Source: Pseudoflavonifractor sp. An184 (GTDB lineage: Bacteria; Bacillota; Clostridia; Oscillospirales; Oscillospiraceae). Taken from it: a stretch of DNA of 42,261 nt. Both the position numbers and the translations under genes were made by a program. Under the pieces are notes generated by a model. That model ran no database searches, was not told the DNA's origin, and saw nothing but the letters and a program-made list of their open reading frames with translations. Positions 1-6,933 of this stretch are shown here, piece by piece (the first letter of the stretch is position 1; each line of letters begins with the position of its first letter). Where the stretch lies: positions 1 through 42,261 of the forward strand of contig NZ_NFKI01000030.1 of the NCBI RefSeq assembly GCF_002160305.1, given 5' to 3'.

Positions 1-494
1 GCCCAAAACCCCAGGGCGGTGGACAGCACCAGCCCCAGCAGCACCAGGCCCCACTTCTGCCAGCGGATGCAGGAGAGGTCCCCCTCCAGGGCCGCGGCCG
101 CCCCGGAGACGCCCGCCACCAGGGCGTGGCTCTCGCTGGTGGGGATGCCCCACCACCAGGCCGCCGCCGCCCAGAGCACCACCGCCCCCATGGCGGCGCA
201 CAGGGCCAGGGAGGCCGCCTCCGGTCCGCCCCCGAAGGAGGCGATGGAGTACACCGTCTCCGCCACCGACGGGTACGCCGACGTGACGCACAGCACCCCC
301 AGAAAATTGCACACCGCCGCCAGGAGCACCGCCCGGCGGAAGGACAGCGCCCCCGTCACCACCGCCCCGGCGATGGCGTTGGGGGCGTCCGTCCAGCCGT
401 TCACCAGCAGCACCCCCAGGGTGAGAAGCGCAGATAATGTCAGAGCGGGATTTTCCACCGCCTGGGCCAAAAATGTGGAAAAAGAAGCGGGCAT
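1..494 (-). CDS. Inorganic phosphate transporter, PiT family (partial)
   Basis: Reading the minus strand from an ATG at 494 gives about 164 residues open to the window edge, so the C-terminal part is missing. It is an integral membrane symporter family that moves phosphate (or sulfate) with a cation. The family-type segment VNGWTDAPNAIAGAVVTGA lies near residues 32-50, and the second PiT-type motif GIPTSESHALVAGVSGAA near residues 116-133; both are surrounded by hydrophobic helices. The start is supported by GAGGTG seven bases upstream. The start region lies inside a perfect inverted repeat (see separate entry). No pitA-type phoU-like regulator is visible on this side. Substrate (phosphate versus sulfate) is not settled by the sequence. 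Confidence 0.85.
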   Translation of the reverse strand, partial: MPASFSTFLAQAVENPALTLSALLTLGVLLVNGWTDAPNAIAGAVVTGALSFRRAVLLAAVCNFLGVLCVTSAYPSVAETVYSIASFGGGPEAASLALCAAMGAVVLWAAAAWWWGIPTSESHALVAGVSGAAAALEGDLSCIRWQKWGLVLLGLVLSTALGFW

Positions 495-513
495 GAGAAC
501 TCACCTCATGCCC
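489..513 (-). promoter_or_regulatory. Inverted repeat over the ribosome-binding site and start of the PiT gene
   Basis: Nine-base arms at 489-497 and 505-513 are perfectly complementary with a seven-base loop. On the minus-strand transcript the Shine-Dalgarno GAGGTG starts in the first arm and the start ATG lies in the second, so the hairpin could hide the translation start. A regulatory role is inference. Confidence 0.5.
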
Positions 514-582
514 ACTGTATGAGACCCTCCCACGGGATTATGCTGGACCTTCCGCCCCACGTTCCTAACTACGGCCTGCTTG

Positions 583-888
583 TCACCACCGCCACAAATA
601 AATCAGGAAGCATACGGTCATCGTACCCAGCAGGGCGGCGCGGACCCGCCGCCAGATCCTCCCGGCGTGCCAGAGGCTCTGGCTCTCCTCCTGGGTGCAC
701 ACCCCGAATGTCTCATGCCGGCAAATATACAGCCCGATGGCGGAAATCAACAGGACTACCAAGCCGACCAGCGGCACGATCACCGGCGGACGGCCCCAGA
801 TGGCCTTCGCCGCCAGATTGCAGATCACCGCCACCGAGATCAAAATCTGAAATCCCATGTCCGCTTTCTGATAGGTCTCCTTCCGCAT
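583..888 (-). CDS. Small three-helix membrane protein, unknown
   Basis: 101 residues from ATG 888, chosen because AAGGAGGT sits seven bases upstream; the longer open frame to 936 lacks a site. Hydrophobic stretches cover about residues 12-30, 34-53 and 81-98, separated by short basic loops, so it is probably a three-pass inner-membrane protein. I do not recognise the family. It has its own promoter upstream (984-1012) and lies between dinB and the PiT gene on the same strand, with about 90 bases to the PiT start. No functional residues stand out. Confidence 0.6.
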   Translation of the reverse strand: MRKETYQKADMGFQILISVAVICNLAAKAIWGRPPVIVPLVGLVVLLISAIGLYICRHETFGVCTQEESQSLWHAGRIWRRVRAALLGTMTVCFLIYLWRW

Positions 889-983
889 GCAGCGCACCTC
901 CTTCGCGCCACGGTTCGCTCTGGGCGAAACGTCCAAGCTTCCTCCCTTTGCTTGACGAATATCATCCCTGTGTTTGTTCTTTT

Positions 984-1012
984 ATAGTACCATATCGTTC
1001 CGCCCGAGGCAA
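984..1012 (-). promoter_or_regulatory. Sigma-A type promoter for the small membrane protein
   Basis: On the minus strand TTGCCT (1007-1012) and TACTAT (984-989) are 17 bases apart, about 95 bases before the start codon. Confidence 0.45.
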
Positions 1013-1044
1013 CTACACAGCGGTTACAGTTCTCCGCCTCTGGC

Positions 1045-2286
1045 CTACTCCTCTCTCCCGCCCCCCGGCGGAGGGGCATGGCGCTCCCGGGCGGCCTCCT
1101 TCGGGGCGGAGGCCAGGCCGATGGCCCCCTTGCCGTACTTGTCCCGGATGGCGTCCATGGCGTGGGCCAGCTTCTCCAGCCGCTCCCGCTGCTCCGCCCC
1201 CTGGTCCCCGAACAGGGTCTGCTGCACGGCGGCCTGGTCCTCGGGAATCAGGTAGATGGCGGTGACGGTCAGGGCCCGCACCGGCTTTTGCATGTTCCAG
1301 CACCCGTCGGCCAACTCCATGGCCTCCCGGGCGATCTCCCGGCCCAGACAAGTGGGGACCTCCAGCCGCTTCTGGCGGCTGATGTCACGAAAATCCGGGT
1401 CCCGGATCTGGAGGGCCACCCCGGTGCACTTCATGCGGTGCCGCCGCAGGCGGGCCCCCACCTGATCGGCCAGCTGAACGATCCCCGCCTGAATCTCCTC
1501 CCGGCTCTGCAAATTGTGGGCAAAGGTGTTGCCGTTGCCCACCGACTTGGGGGGCGTGTACTGTCCCGCCGGGGCCACCGGGGAGCGGTCCAGGCCGCAG
1601 GCGTAGTCGTGGAGCTGGCTCCCCTGCTTTCCCAGCAGGCGGAACAGCCGCTCCCGGTCAAACCGGGCCAGGTCCCCGATGGTGCGCACCCCCACCCGCT
1701 CCAGGGTCTCCGCCGCCGACCGGCCCACGTACAGCAGGTCGGTCACCGGCAGGGGCCACACCAGCCGCTGGTAATTGTCCCGGCTGATCCAGGTGGTGGC
1801 GTCCGGCTTTTTATAGTCGCTGCCCAGCTTGGCAAAAATCTTGTTGAAGGAGACGCCCACCGAGATGGTCAGACCGAACTCCTGGCGCATCCGGCGGCGG
1901 ATCTCGTCGGCCAGGGCCACCGGGTCCCCCCCGAACAGGTGGAGGGTGCCCGACACGTCCAGCCAGCTCTCGTCGATGCCGAAGGGCTCCACCAGATCGG
2001 TGTAGTCCTGGTACATACGGTTGATCTTTTGGGAAAACTCCCGGTACACGCTGTGGTGGGCGGGAAGGAGCACCAGGTCGGGACACTTCCGCTTGGCCTG
2101 CCAGATGGTCTCCGCGGTCTTGACCTGAAATTTTTTGGCCGGCTCATTTTTCGCCAGGATGATGCCGTGGCGGCTCTCCGGGTCGCCGCACACCGCCACC
2201 GGCAGATGGCGCAGCTCCGGGTGGTCCAGAAGCTCCACCGATGCGTAAAAGCTGTTCAAATCGCAGTGAAAAATGATCCGCTCCAT
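1045..2286 (-). CDS. dinB: DNA polymerase IV (Y-family translesion polymerase)
   Basis: 413 residues, a usual DinB length. The N-terminal palm motif HCDLNSFYASVE holds the metal ligand D9 and the steric-gate position F13; the second acidic pair is D105-E106 in GIDESWLDVS. A helix-hairpin-helix segment follows near residues 180-215, then the little-finger domain. Near residues 367-372 QQTLFG fits the QxxLF clamp-binding motif, so the protein should dock on the beta sliding clamp. It copies damaged templates with low fidelity. ATG 2286 has GAGGAGGG upstream. Its promoter overlaps a LexA-like box, and the SPL-type radical SAM gene starts divergently, suggesting a shared damage-response region. 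Confidence 0.93.
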   Translation of the reverse strand: MERIIFHCDLNSFYASVELLDHPELRHLPVAVCGDPESRHGIILAKNEPAKKFQVKTAETIWQAKRKCPDLVLLPAHHSVYREFSQKINRMYQDYTDLVEPFGIDESWLDVSGTLHLFGGDPVALADEIRRRMRQEFGLTISVGVSFNKIFAKLGSDYKKPDATTWISRDNYQRLVWPLPVTDLLYVGRSAAETLERVGVRTIGDLARFDRERLFRLLGKQGSQLHDYACGLDRSPVAPAGQYTPPKSVGNGNTFAHNLQSREEIQAGIVQLADQVGARLRRHRMKCTGVALQIRDPDFRDISRQKRLEVPTCLGREIAREAMELADGCWNMQKPVRALTVTAIYLIPEDQAAVQQTLFGDQGAEQRERLEKLAHAMDAIRDKYGKGAIGLASAPKEAARERHAPPPGGGREE

Positions 2287-2309
2287 GCCCGCGCCCTCCT
2301 CTCGGTTTC

Positions 2310-2338
2310 AGTATACGGTGCCTTTGCCGAAAAGTCAA
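2310..2338 (-). promoter_or_regulatory. dinB promoter
   Basis: Minus-strand TTGACT (2333-2338) and TATACT (2310-2315) with a 17-base spacer, 24 bases before the dinB start. Confidence 0.75.
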
Positions 2339-2348
2339 ACAGGTGTTC
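2337..2348. promoter_or_regulatory. LexA-like (SOS) box
   Basis: GAAC-N4-GTTT read on the minus strand, against the Firmicute LexA consensus GAAC-N4-GTTY. It overlaps the dinB -35 hexamer and lies about 10 bases upstream of the -35 of the divergent radical SAM gene. One inner position departs from the full consensus. Confidence 0.5.
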
Positions 2349-2357
2349 CAAATCCCG

Positions 2358-2386
2358 TTGACAGCCGTCCCCGGAGCTGATAGGAT
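2358..2386 (+). promoter_or_regulatory. Promoter of the SPL-type radical SAM gene
   Basis: TTGACA (2358-2363), 17-base spacer, TAGGAT (2381-2386). Confidence 0.65.
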
Positions 2387-2420
2387 GGATTCACACGACA
2401 CACTGGGGGAGGCGCTTGCC

Positions 2421-3314
2421 ATGGACTACATCCCCGCCAAACACATCCTCATCCGCAGCAAATCCACCGCCTGGTTCGGCACCGACCACACGGTGAACCT
2501 GTACCGGGGGTGCTGCCACGGCTGTCTGTACTGCGACAGCCGCAGCGACTGCTACCGCAATCCAGACTTTGACCGGGTCACCGCCAAGTCGGACGCCCTG
2601 CGCATCCTCCGGGACGAGCTGGCCCGGAAGGTCCGGCCCGCCTTCATCGCCATGGGGGCCATGAGCGACCCCTACAACCCCTTCGAGGAGGAGCTCCTCC
2701 TCACCCGCCACGCCCTGGAGCTCATCGACGCCTATGACTGCGGGGTGTCGGTGGATACCAAGAGCGACCTCATCGTCCGGGACATTGATCTCTATCAGTC
2801 CATCCAGGCCCACTCCCCGGTGATCTGCAAGCTCACCGTCACCACCGTGGACGAGGACCTGGCCGCCAAAGTGGAGCCCCGGGCCCCCTCCCCCGCCCGG
2901 AGGCTGGCGGCCGTCCGGAGTTTGGCCCAGGCCGGGGTGTTCTGCGGGGTGCTCCTGATGCCGGTGCTCCCCTTTCTGGAGGACCGGCCGGAACAGGTGC
3001 TCTCGGTGGTGGACCGCTCGGCGGACGCGGGGGCCAAGTTTATTTACTCCGGCTTCGGGGTGACCATGCGCCAGGGCCAGCGGGAGTATTTTCTCCGGGA
3101 GCTGGACCGGGCGTTCCCGGGGGAACATCTGTCCCGGCGGTATCTGGCCCGGTACGGGGACCGGTACCGCTGCCCCTCCCCCCGGGCCCGGGAGCTGTGG
3201 GAGGTCTTTGCCGCCCGGTGCCGGGAGCGGGGCCTGCTGTATCAGATGCCCCACATTGTCTCGGCAGCCACCCGGGGATATGGGGACCGGCAGCTGACGT
3301 TTTTTGATTATTGA
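2421..3314 (+). CDS. Radical SAM protein of the SPL (spore photoproduct lyase-like) group
   Basis: 297 residues from ATG 2421, preceded by GGGGGAGG at eight bases. The cluster-binding motif CCHGCLYC fits CxxxCxxC, and the segment NLYRGCCHGCLYCDSRSDCY is typical of COG1533 proteins. The AdoMet-barrel continues through KLTVTTVDEDLAAKVEPRAP and GVLLMPVLPFLEDRP. True SPL repairs spore-DNA thymine dimers; this shorter relative is usually annotated only as an SPL-family radical SAM protein, so its substrate is unknown. Its divergent arrangement with dinB over a LexA-like box supports, but does not prove, a DNA-repair role. The gene is followed by a long repeat island rather than another gene. Confidence 0.82.
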   Translation: MDYIPAKHILIRSKSTAWFGTDHTVNLYRGCCHGCLYCDSRSDCYRNPDFDRVTAKSDALRILRDELARKVRPAFIAMGAMSDPYNPFEEELLLTRHALELIDAYDCGVSVDTKSDLIVRDIDLYQSIQAHSPVICKLTVTTVDEDLAAKVEPRAPSPARRLAAVRSLAQAGVFCGVLLMPVLPFLEDRPEQVLSVVDRSADAGAKFIYSGFGVTMRQGQREYFLRELDRAFPGEHLSRRYLARYGDRYRCPSPRARELWEVFAARCRERGLLYQMPHIVSAATRGYGDRQLTFFDY

Positions 3315-3344
3315 TTAGGGGGAGTTTCGCCGCCCCGGCGGCGA

Positions 3345-3370
3345 GTTCCTTTTCCACGTGGAAAAGGAAC
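3345..3370. repeat. Perfect 26-base palindrome
   Basis: Centre between 3357 and 3358, arms of 13 bases with core CCACGTGG. It lies 30 bases after the radical SAM stop and could be a terminator-like or repeat-derived hairpin; no T-run follows. Confidence 0.7.
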
Positions 3371-3954
3371 CAAAAGACGCTAGGGGATCGGCTCAGGATG
3401 GACACTCCGTGTCCATATTCGCCGCCCCCCTAGAACCCCCATTACGGGGGACGCGTACCTGTTAGGATGAGCAAAATTTCCGGCGCGCAAAATCTGAGTG
3501 ATTGGTCTGAATTCCTGCCGGGCCACTGGGCCCTGGCCTTCCCAAAATTGTAGTTGGTGCGGTTCCGCCCCTGCGCCTGGCTTTGCCGAACCATCGCCCC
3601 CGGTGCGTTTTCGCCGTAGGGGCGGGGCCACGACCCGCCCGTACCTTCCCCCTTCCAGGGGGAAGGTGCCGAGCGCATGCGAGGCGGATGAGGGTGCTCT
3701 CCTGAAAGGCAGGCCGAGAGGCTCCCCGAATGTCCCCCTCCCGCCAAAGCCTCCCTTGTCAAAGGGGGGTGCCGCGAAGCGGCGGGGGGATTCCTTCTCC
3801 CAGAAAACATTCACAGCGCGCTTCTTTTTCTATCTGTATGGCCGCACAGTGTGCGCCCGCGGGCCGCCGAGGCCGTCGGCCCCTACGGCGTTCACCGGAC
3901 AGGCTTTTGTATTTTCGTAGGGGCACACCGGGCCGCCCGGTCTTCCGACCCAAA
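3371..3954. repeat. Intergenic island of composite repeat modules, no credible gene
   Basis: This stretch has open frames on both strands, but none has a ribosome-binding site or recognisable protein. It contains a GC-rich hairpin at 3643-3667 (11-base arms), a module with the palindromic core CCTCCCTTGTCAAAGGGGGG near 3750-3769, a short stem GCCGCGAAGCGGC near 3771-3783, and three copies of CGTAGGGGC (near 3614 and 3917 direct, near 3891 inverted). The mosaic resembles the short mobile or REP-like intergenic units common in gut Clostridia (family knowledge from memory). Nothing else is seen here. Confidence 0.6.
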
Positions 3955-3956
3955 TA

Positions 3957-3995
3957 ACAAAACCGCCTGTTCCCAAAGGAAACAGGCGGTTTTTC
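3957..3995. terminator. Bidirectional terminator
   Basis: Stem arms 3959-3971 and 3981-3993 are perfectly complementary (13 pairs) with a nine-base loop, A-rich on one side and T-rich on the other. It ends the minus-strand DUF4358 gene. Confidence 0.85.
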
Positions 3996-4012
3996 CCATT
4001 CTTTTCTGCTAT

Positions 4013-4489
4013 TCAGCCCAAGAGGTCCTTCACGGCCTGGGTGTCGGGGGACACCACCAGCAGCACGCTCTCCCCGGCCTGCTGGAGGAAGGGGTCCTCC
4101 AGCTTGGGGACTTCCGCCGGGCGGTAATCCCGGTTGCTGTCGATCTGGTTCTGGAGGTAGGTCTCCATCGCCCCCACGGCGGCCTCGGCCCCGCCGGCGT
4201 CGGAGAAGATCAGCAGGGCCAGCTGCTCGCAGTCCGCTCCGGAGGAGTTCCACAGGGAGCCGTCCACCAGCTGATCCTGGGTCAGGCCCGCGCTCTCCAG
4301 GCCGTAGATGTCCCAGGCCATGGCATAGTCGTACTCGTCCAGAGTATAGGTGAAGATTCCGCTGTCCAGGATCTCCTGGGCCTGCTCCTTGGTGTAGGGC
4401 TGGGCCGCCTCTCCTCCGCCGGCACCGCATCCGGCCAGCATAGCCAGACAGACCGCCGCAGCGGTCAAACCGAACATTTTCTTTCTCAT
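4013..4489 (-). CDS. DUF4358 lipoprotein
   Basis: 158 residues. A signal peptide ends in the lipobox LAGC with lipidated C21, so it should sit on the outer face of the membrane. The rest matches the pattern of DUF4358 proteins, which have no known activity (family call from memory). AGGAGG lies seven bases before ATG 4489. Its start overlaps the stop of the upstream SGNH-hydrolase gene as ATGA, implying coupled translation, and it is the last gene before the terminator at 3957-3995. The pairing with an exported SGNH hydrolase suggests they act together on a wall or surface polymer (inference). Confidence 0.75.
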   Translation of the reverse strand: MRKKMFGLTAAAVCLAMLAGCGAGGGEAAQPYTKEQAQEILDSGIFTYTLDEYDYAMAWDIYGLESAGLTQDQLVDGSLWNSSGADCEQLALLIFSDAGGAEAAVGAMETYLQNQIDSNRDYRPAEVPKLEDPFLQQAGESVLLVVSPDTQAVKDLLG

Positions 4490-5484
4490 ACCTGCGCCTC
4501 CTGAGTGGGATACAGCGTCTCATACGAGACGGTGTGGGTCTTTAAATACTCCAGCCAGGCCTGACAGTAGGCCTTTTTCAGATGGACCCCGTCGTTGCTG
4601 GCGTCCGCGGGCAGCTGCCCGTCGGGGCCGGTGAACTCCGGCTCTAGATCCAGGAATACCACCTGTTTCTCCTCCGCGACCTGCTGCATCAGGTCGTTGT
4701 ACACCCGCAGATGCTCGTTGGTCAGATAGCTGGCCCCGCCGGTGGCGGCGATCACGTCCTCGTTCAGGGGGATGAGTCCCTGGATATAGATGACCGCGTT
4801 GGGCTGACAGGCCCGGATGGCGTCGATGGCATTGCAGTAGGCGTTATAGAAGCCCTTGTCGTTGTTGTACCCCAGCTCGTTCACCCCCAGGGACAGGTAG
4901 ACCTTTCCGTACTGCTTCAGAGCCAGGGCCTCCAGCAGGGTGTACTTCTGTCCGTCGATGGTCAGAGCCTTCTTCTCCGCCAGCTTGAAGATGGACAGGC
5001 CGTTGGAGGTGAGGTTCTCCCCGCAGCCAATGCCGCTGTACAGCAGGAAGCCGTCGGTGCGGGAGTCGCCGATGAAGGCGGCGTCCTCAAAATAGGAGTT
5101 ATCCACCGCCGGGCTCTCGGGGCAGGGCTGGGAGAAGTCATAGCCGGACAGGGAGGCCGAGCCGCTCACCGTCTGGGTCTCCCCCCCGGCGGGAACCGTC
5201 TTTCCGGCATTGGCCGGCTGGGCGTCTCCGGCGCTCCCGTCTCCATCCGGAGTCTGGACCTGGGAGGTATCGGAGCCGGTCTCAGTTTCAGTTGAAGAGC
5301 CGCTCCCCTCCGGCTGGGGCTCCGGCGTCTGGGACGCGTCCCCCGCCGGGGCGGAGGTGCTGGACGAACCGCCGCTTCCGCTCTCGCGCCCGGACGAAAC
5401 GGCGGATTTCGGCGCGCAGCCGGACAACAGGACCGCGCTGAGAAACAGGCAGGCCAGCAGCCGGCGTCTGGAAAACAACATCAT
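4486..5484 (-). CDS. SGNH/GDSL-type hydrolase lipoprotein
   Basis: 332 residues from ATG 5484. The lipobox LLSGC gives lipidated C23, followed by a Ser/Gly/Thr/Pro-rich linker to about residue 105 that probably spans the wall. The hydrolase domain shows FIGDSRTDGF with nucleophile S141, block III GVNELGYN with N202, and the DGVH motif with D298 and H301, so the catalytic set looks intact. Such enzymes are esterases, often deacetylating or deacylating surface glycans. GGAGG lies about 12 bases before the start, a rather long gap; a longer open frame upstream runs through the preceding gene and is rejected. It follows the exporter genes by 28 bases and overlaps the DUF4358 gene. Confidence 0.85.
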   Translation of the reverse strand: MMLFSRRRLLACLFLSAVLLSGCAPKSAVSSGRESGSGGSSSTSAPAGDASQTPEPQPEGSGSSTETETGSDTSQVQTPDGDGSAGDAQPANAGKTVPAGGETQTVSGSASLSGYDFSQPCPESPAVDNSYFEDAAFIGDSRTDGFLLYSGIGCGENLTSNGLSIFKLAEKKALTIDGQKYTLLEALALKQYGKVYLSLGVNELGYNNDKGFYNAYCNAIDAIRACQPNAVIYIQGLIPLNEDVIAATGGASYLTNEHLRVYNDLMQQVAEEKQVVFLDLEPEFTGPDGQLPADASNDGVHLKKAYCQAWLEYLKTHTVSYETLYPTQEAQV

Positions 5485-5512
5485 AGCAACAAATTTCCTC
5501 CAGATTGTATCT

Positions 5513-5968
5513 CTAAGTTTTTTTATGCCTCTGGGGAAGGTGGGGCAGCACAATGCGCAGCACCGTCGAGGCCAGCATGGCGCCCACCGCCAGGGAGGCG
5601 GCCATGCCGAAGGTATTGAGCAGGGTGGATAAAAACAGCTGGGTCTCCCCCGCCACACAGTGGCGCATGGCGTAGTAGATGCCCGATCCGGGCACCAGGG
5701 GGAGCAGGGCCACCTGCAGATAGCCGGTGACCGGACAGCGGCGCAGCCGGGCCATGCACTCGGAAAAGACCGCGATGGCCGCCGCAGCAGCGAAGGCGGC
5801 CGGTATGCTGCCTATCGGGAGCAGCTGAACGGCCAGGTACACAAACCACCCCAGGGCACCTCCCAGGCCGCAGATCAGAATTCCGCCTCCATGGATGTTA
5901 TACACCAGTCCAAAGGCCACGCTGGCCAGGAAGGCCCAGAGGCAGGGAAAGAAAAATTCCTGTATCAT
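5513..5968 (-). CDS. ThrE-type exporter, small subunit (DUF3815/ThrE_2)
   Basis: 151 residues, almost wholly hydrophobic with about four to five helices, including GLVYNIHGGGILICGLGGALGW and the VTGYLQVALLPLVPGSGIYY region typical of the second half of ThrE exporters. Family knowledge: ThrE of Corynebacterium exports threonine and serine as a single chain; many Firmicutes split it into DUF1212 and DUF3815 genes, as here. ATG 5968 lies 10 bases after the stop of the partner gene with a G-rich site between. Substrate is not shown by sequence. Confidence 0.8.
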   Translation of the reverse strand: MIQEFFFPCLWAFLASVAFGLVYNIHGGGILICGLGGALGWFVYLAVQLLPIGSIPAAFAAAAAIAVFSECMARLRRCPVTGYLQVALLPLVPGSGIYYAMRHCVAGETQLFLSTLLNTFGMAASLAVGAMLASTVLRIVLPHLPQRHKKT

Positions 5969-5978
5969 GTCCGCCCCC

Positions 5979-6731
5979 CTACTGTCCAACAGCCAGGGCC
6001 ACCACTACGCCCAGCGCAATGGCCGCCGCAGTGAGGAGCGCCTCCGCCGTCCGGTTCACCCCGGAGATAATGTCTCCGGCCATGATCTCCCACATGGCGT
6101 TGGTGAGGGCGCGCCCCGGCACCAAAACCATCAGGGTGCCGATGGTGATGGCGTCCAGATTCTGCTGGGGAGTCAGGTTCACCAGGGCCAGCGCCACCAG
6201 GGAAGCGATGGCCGCTCCGAACAGGGTCTGGATAAAGCCGTTGAAGCCCAGCCGTCCGCCCATATACAGCATCCAGACGCCCACCGCCAGGCCGCAGACT
6301 CCGGCGTACAGGCTGTCCAGCAGATCGCCGCCGAAAAACGCGGCGAAAAAGCCGGACGCCGCCGCATAGCCCAGCAGGAACACCCACCCGGGGTAGAGGT
6401 GGCGCTCCTTCTCCAGGGCGTCCACCTGGGCCTTGGCCTCCTCCAGCGGCGGGACCTCCTGGCACAGCCGCCTGCACAGGTCGTTGCACCGCTCCAGCAG
6501 CTCGATGTCCGTGCCGTGGGCCGGAATCCGGCGCATCTGGGTAATGGGATGCCCTGTGGGGGTATTGAAGCTGACAATCAGACAATTTGGAATGGCAAAT
6601 ACCTGGGGCTGAAGCCCGTAGGCTGTGAGCAGGCGCCGGACGGACTCCTCCACCCGGTAGATCTCCGCCCCGCTGTACATCAGCTGATAGCCCAGCTCGG
6701 TCCCCATATTCAACAGGGCGTCATAGTCCAT
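5979..6731 (-). CDS. ThrE-type exporter, large subunit (DUF1212/ThrE)
   Basis: 250 residues from ATG 6731, chosen for AGGAGG eight bases upstream. A soluble N-terminal part (to about residue 115) contains the family signature near SGAEIYRVEESVRRL, thought to resemble a hydrolase-like domain, and is followed by five hydrophobic helices with GYAAASGFFAAFFGGDLLDS. With the small partner gene just downstream it should form one exporter for threonine, serine or a related small molecule. First gene of a four-gene operon (exporter, exporter, SGNH lipoprotein, DUF4358 lipoprotein). Promoter at 6752-6779. Confidence 0.84.
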   Translation of the reverse strand: MDYDALLNMGTELGYQLMYSGAEIYRVEESVRRLLTAYGLQPQVFAIPNCLIVSFNTPTGHPITQMRRIPAHGTDIELLERCNDLCRRLCQEVPPLEEAKAQVDALEKERHLYPGWVFLLGYAAASGFFAAFFGGDLLDSLYAGVCGLAVGVWMLYMGGRLGFNGFIQTLFGAAIASLVALALVNLTPQQNLDAITIGTLMVLVPGRALTNAMWEIMAGDIISGVNRTAEALLTAAAIALGVVVALAVGQ

Positions 6732-6751
6732 GTGATCCGCCTCCTGGAACC

Positions 6752-6779
6752 AGCATACCATGTTTCTGAAAAATGGCAA
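6752..6779 (-). promoter_or_regulatory. Promoter of the exporter/SGNH/DUF4358 operon
   Basis: Minus-strand TTGCCA (6774-6779), 16-base spacer, TATGCT (6752-6757), about 20 bases before the start. Confidence 0.6.
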
Positions 6780-6882
6780 GCAACAATTTTGTAACAAAGC
6801 CCCATCTTTCTCCAGTTCCGCAGGAGGAGGCCGGCCTGTGCCGGAACGGGCGGTTCCGCTCCGAAAAAGCCACCCTACATCA

Positions 6883-6933
6883 ATAAGACGCGCCGCCGGG
6901 AAAAAAAGTTTTCCGGCGGCGCGTCTTTTTTTA
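6883..6933. terminator. Terminator after the DegV gene
   Basis: Arms 6885-6899 and 6913-6927 pair over 15 bases, with a T-run on the plus side that overlaps the DegV stop codon. The stronger T-run is on the plus strand although no plus gene reaches it; on the minus strand it separates degV from the exporter operon. Confidence 0.75.

Noticed and set aside
1078-2361. Long plus-strand open frame opposite dinB (427 residues)
   Set aside because: Antisense shadow caused by GC-rich codon use; no ribosome-binding site and a low-complexity Gly/Val/His/Leu-rich product. Similar long frames opposite uxuB, the VanW gene and the ABC genes were rejected for the same reason.
3380-3920. Overlapping open frames in the repeat island on both strands
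   Set aside because: No start signals, proline/arginine-rich random-looking products, and they run through hairpin modules.
5484-5658. Longer start for the SGNH hydrolase
   Set aside because: It would run through the 3' end of the upstream exporter gene and place a Cys/Trp/Pro-rich tract before a perfect lipoprotein signal peptide.
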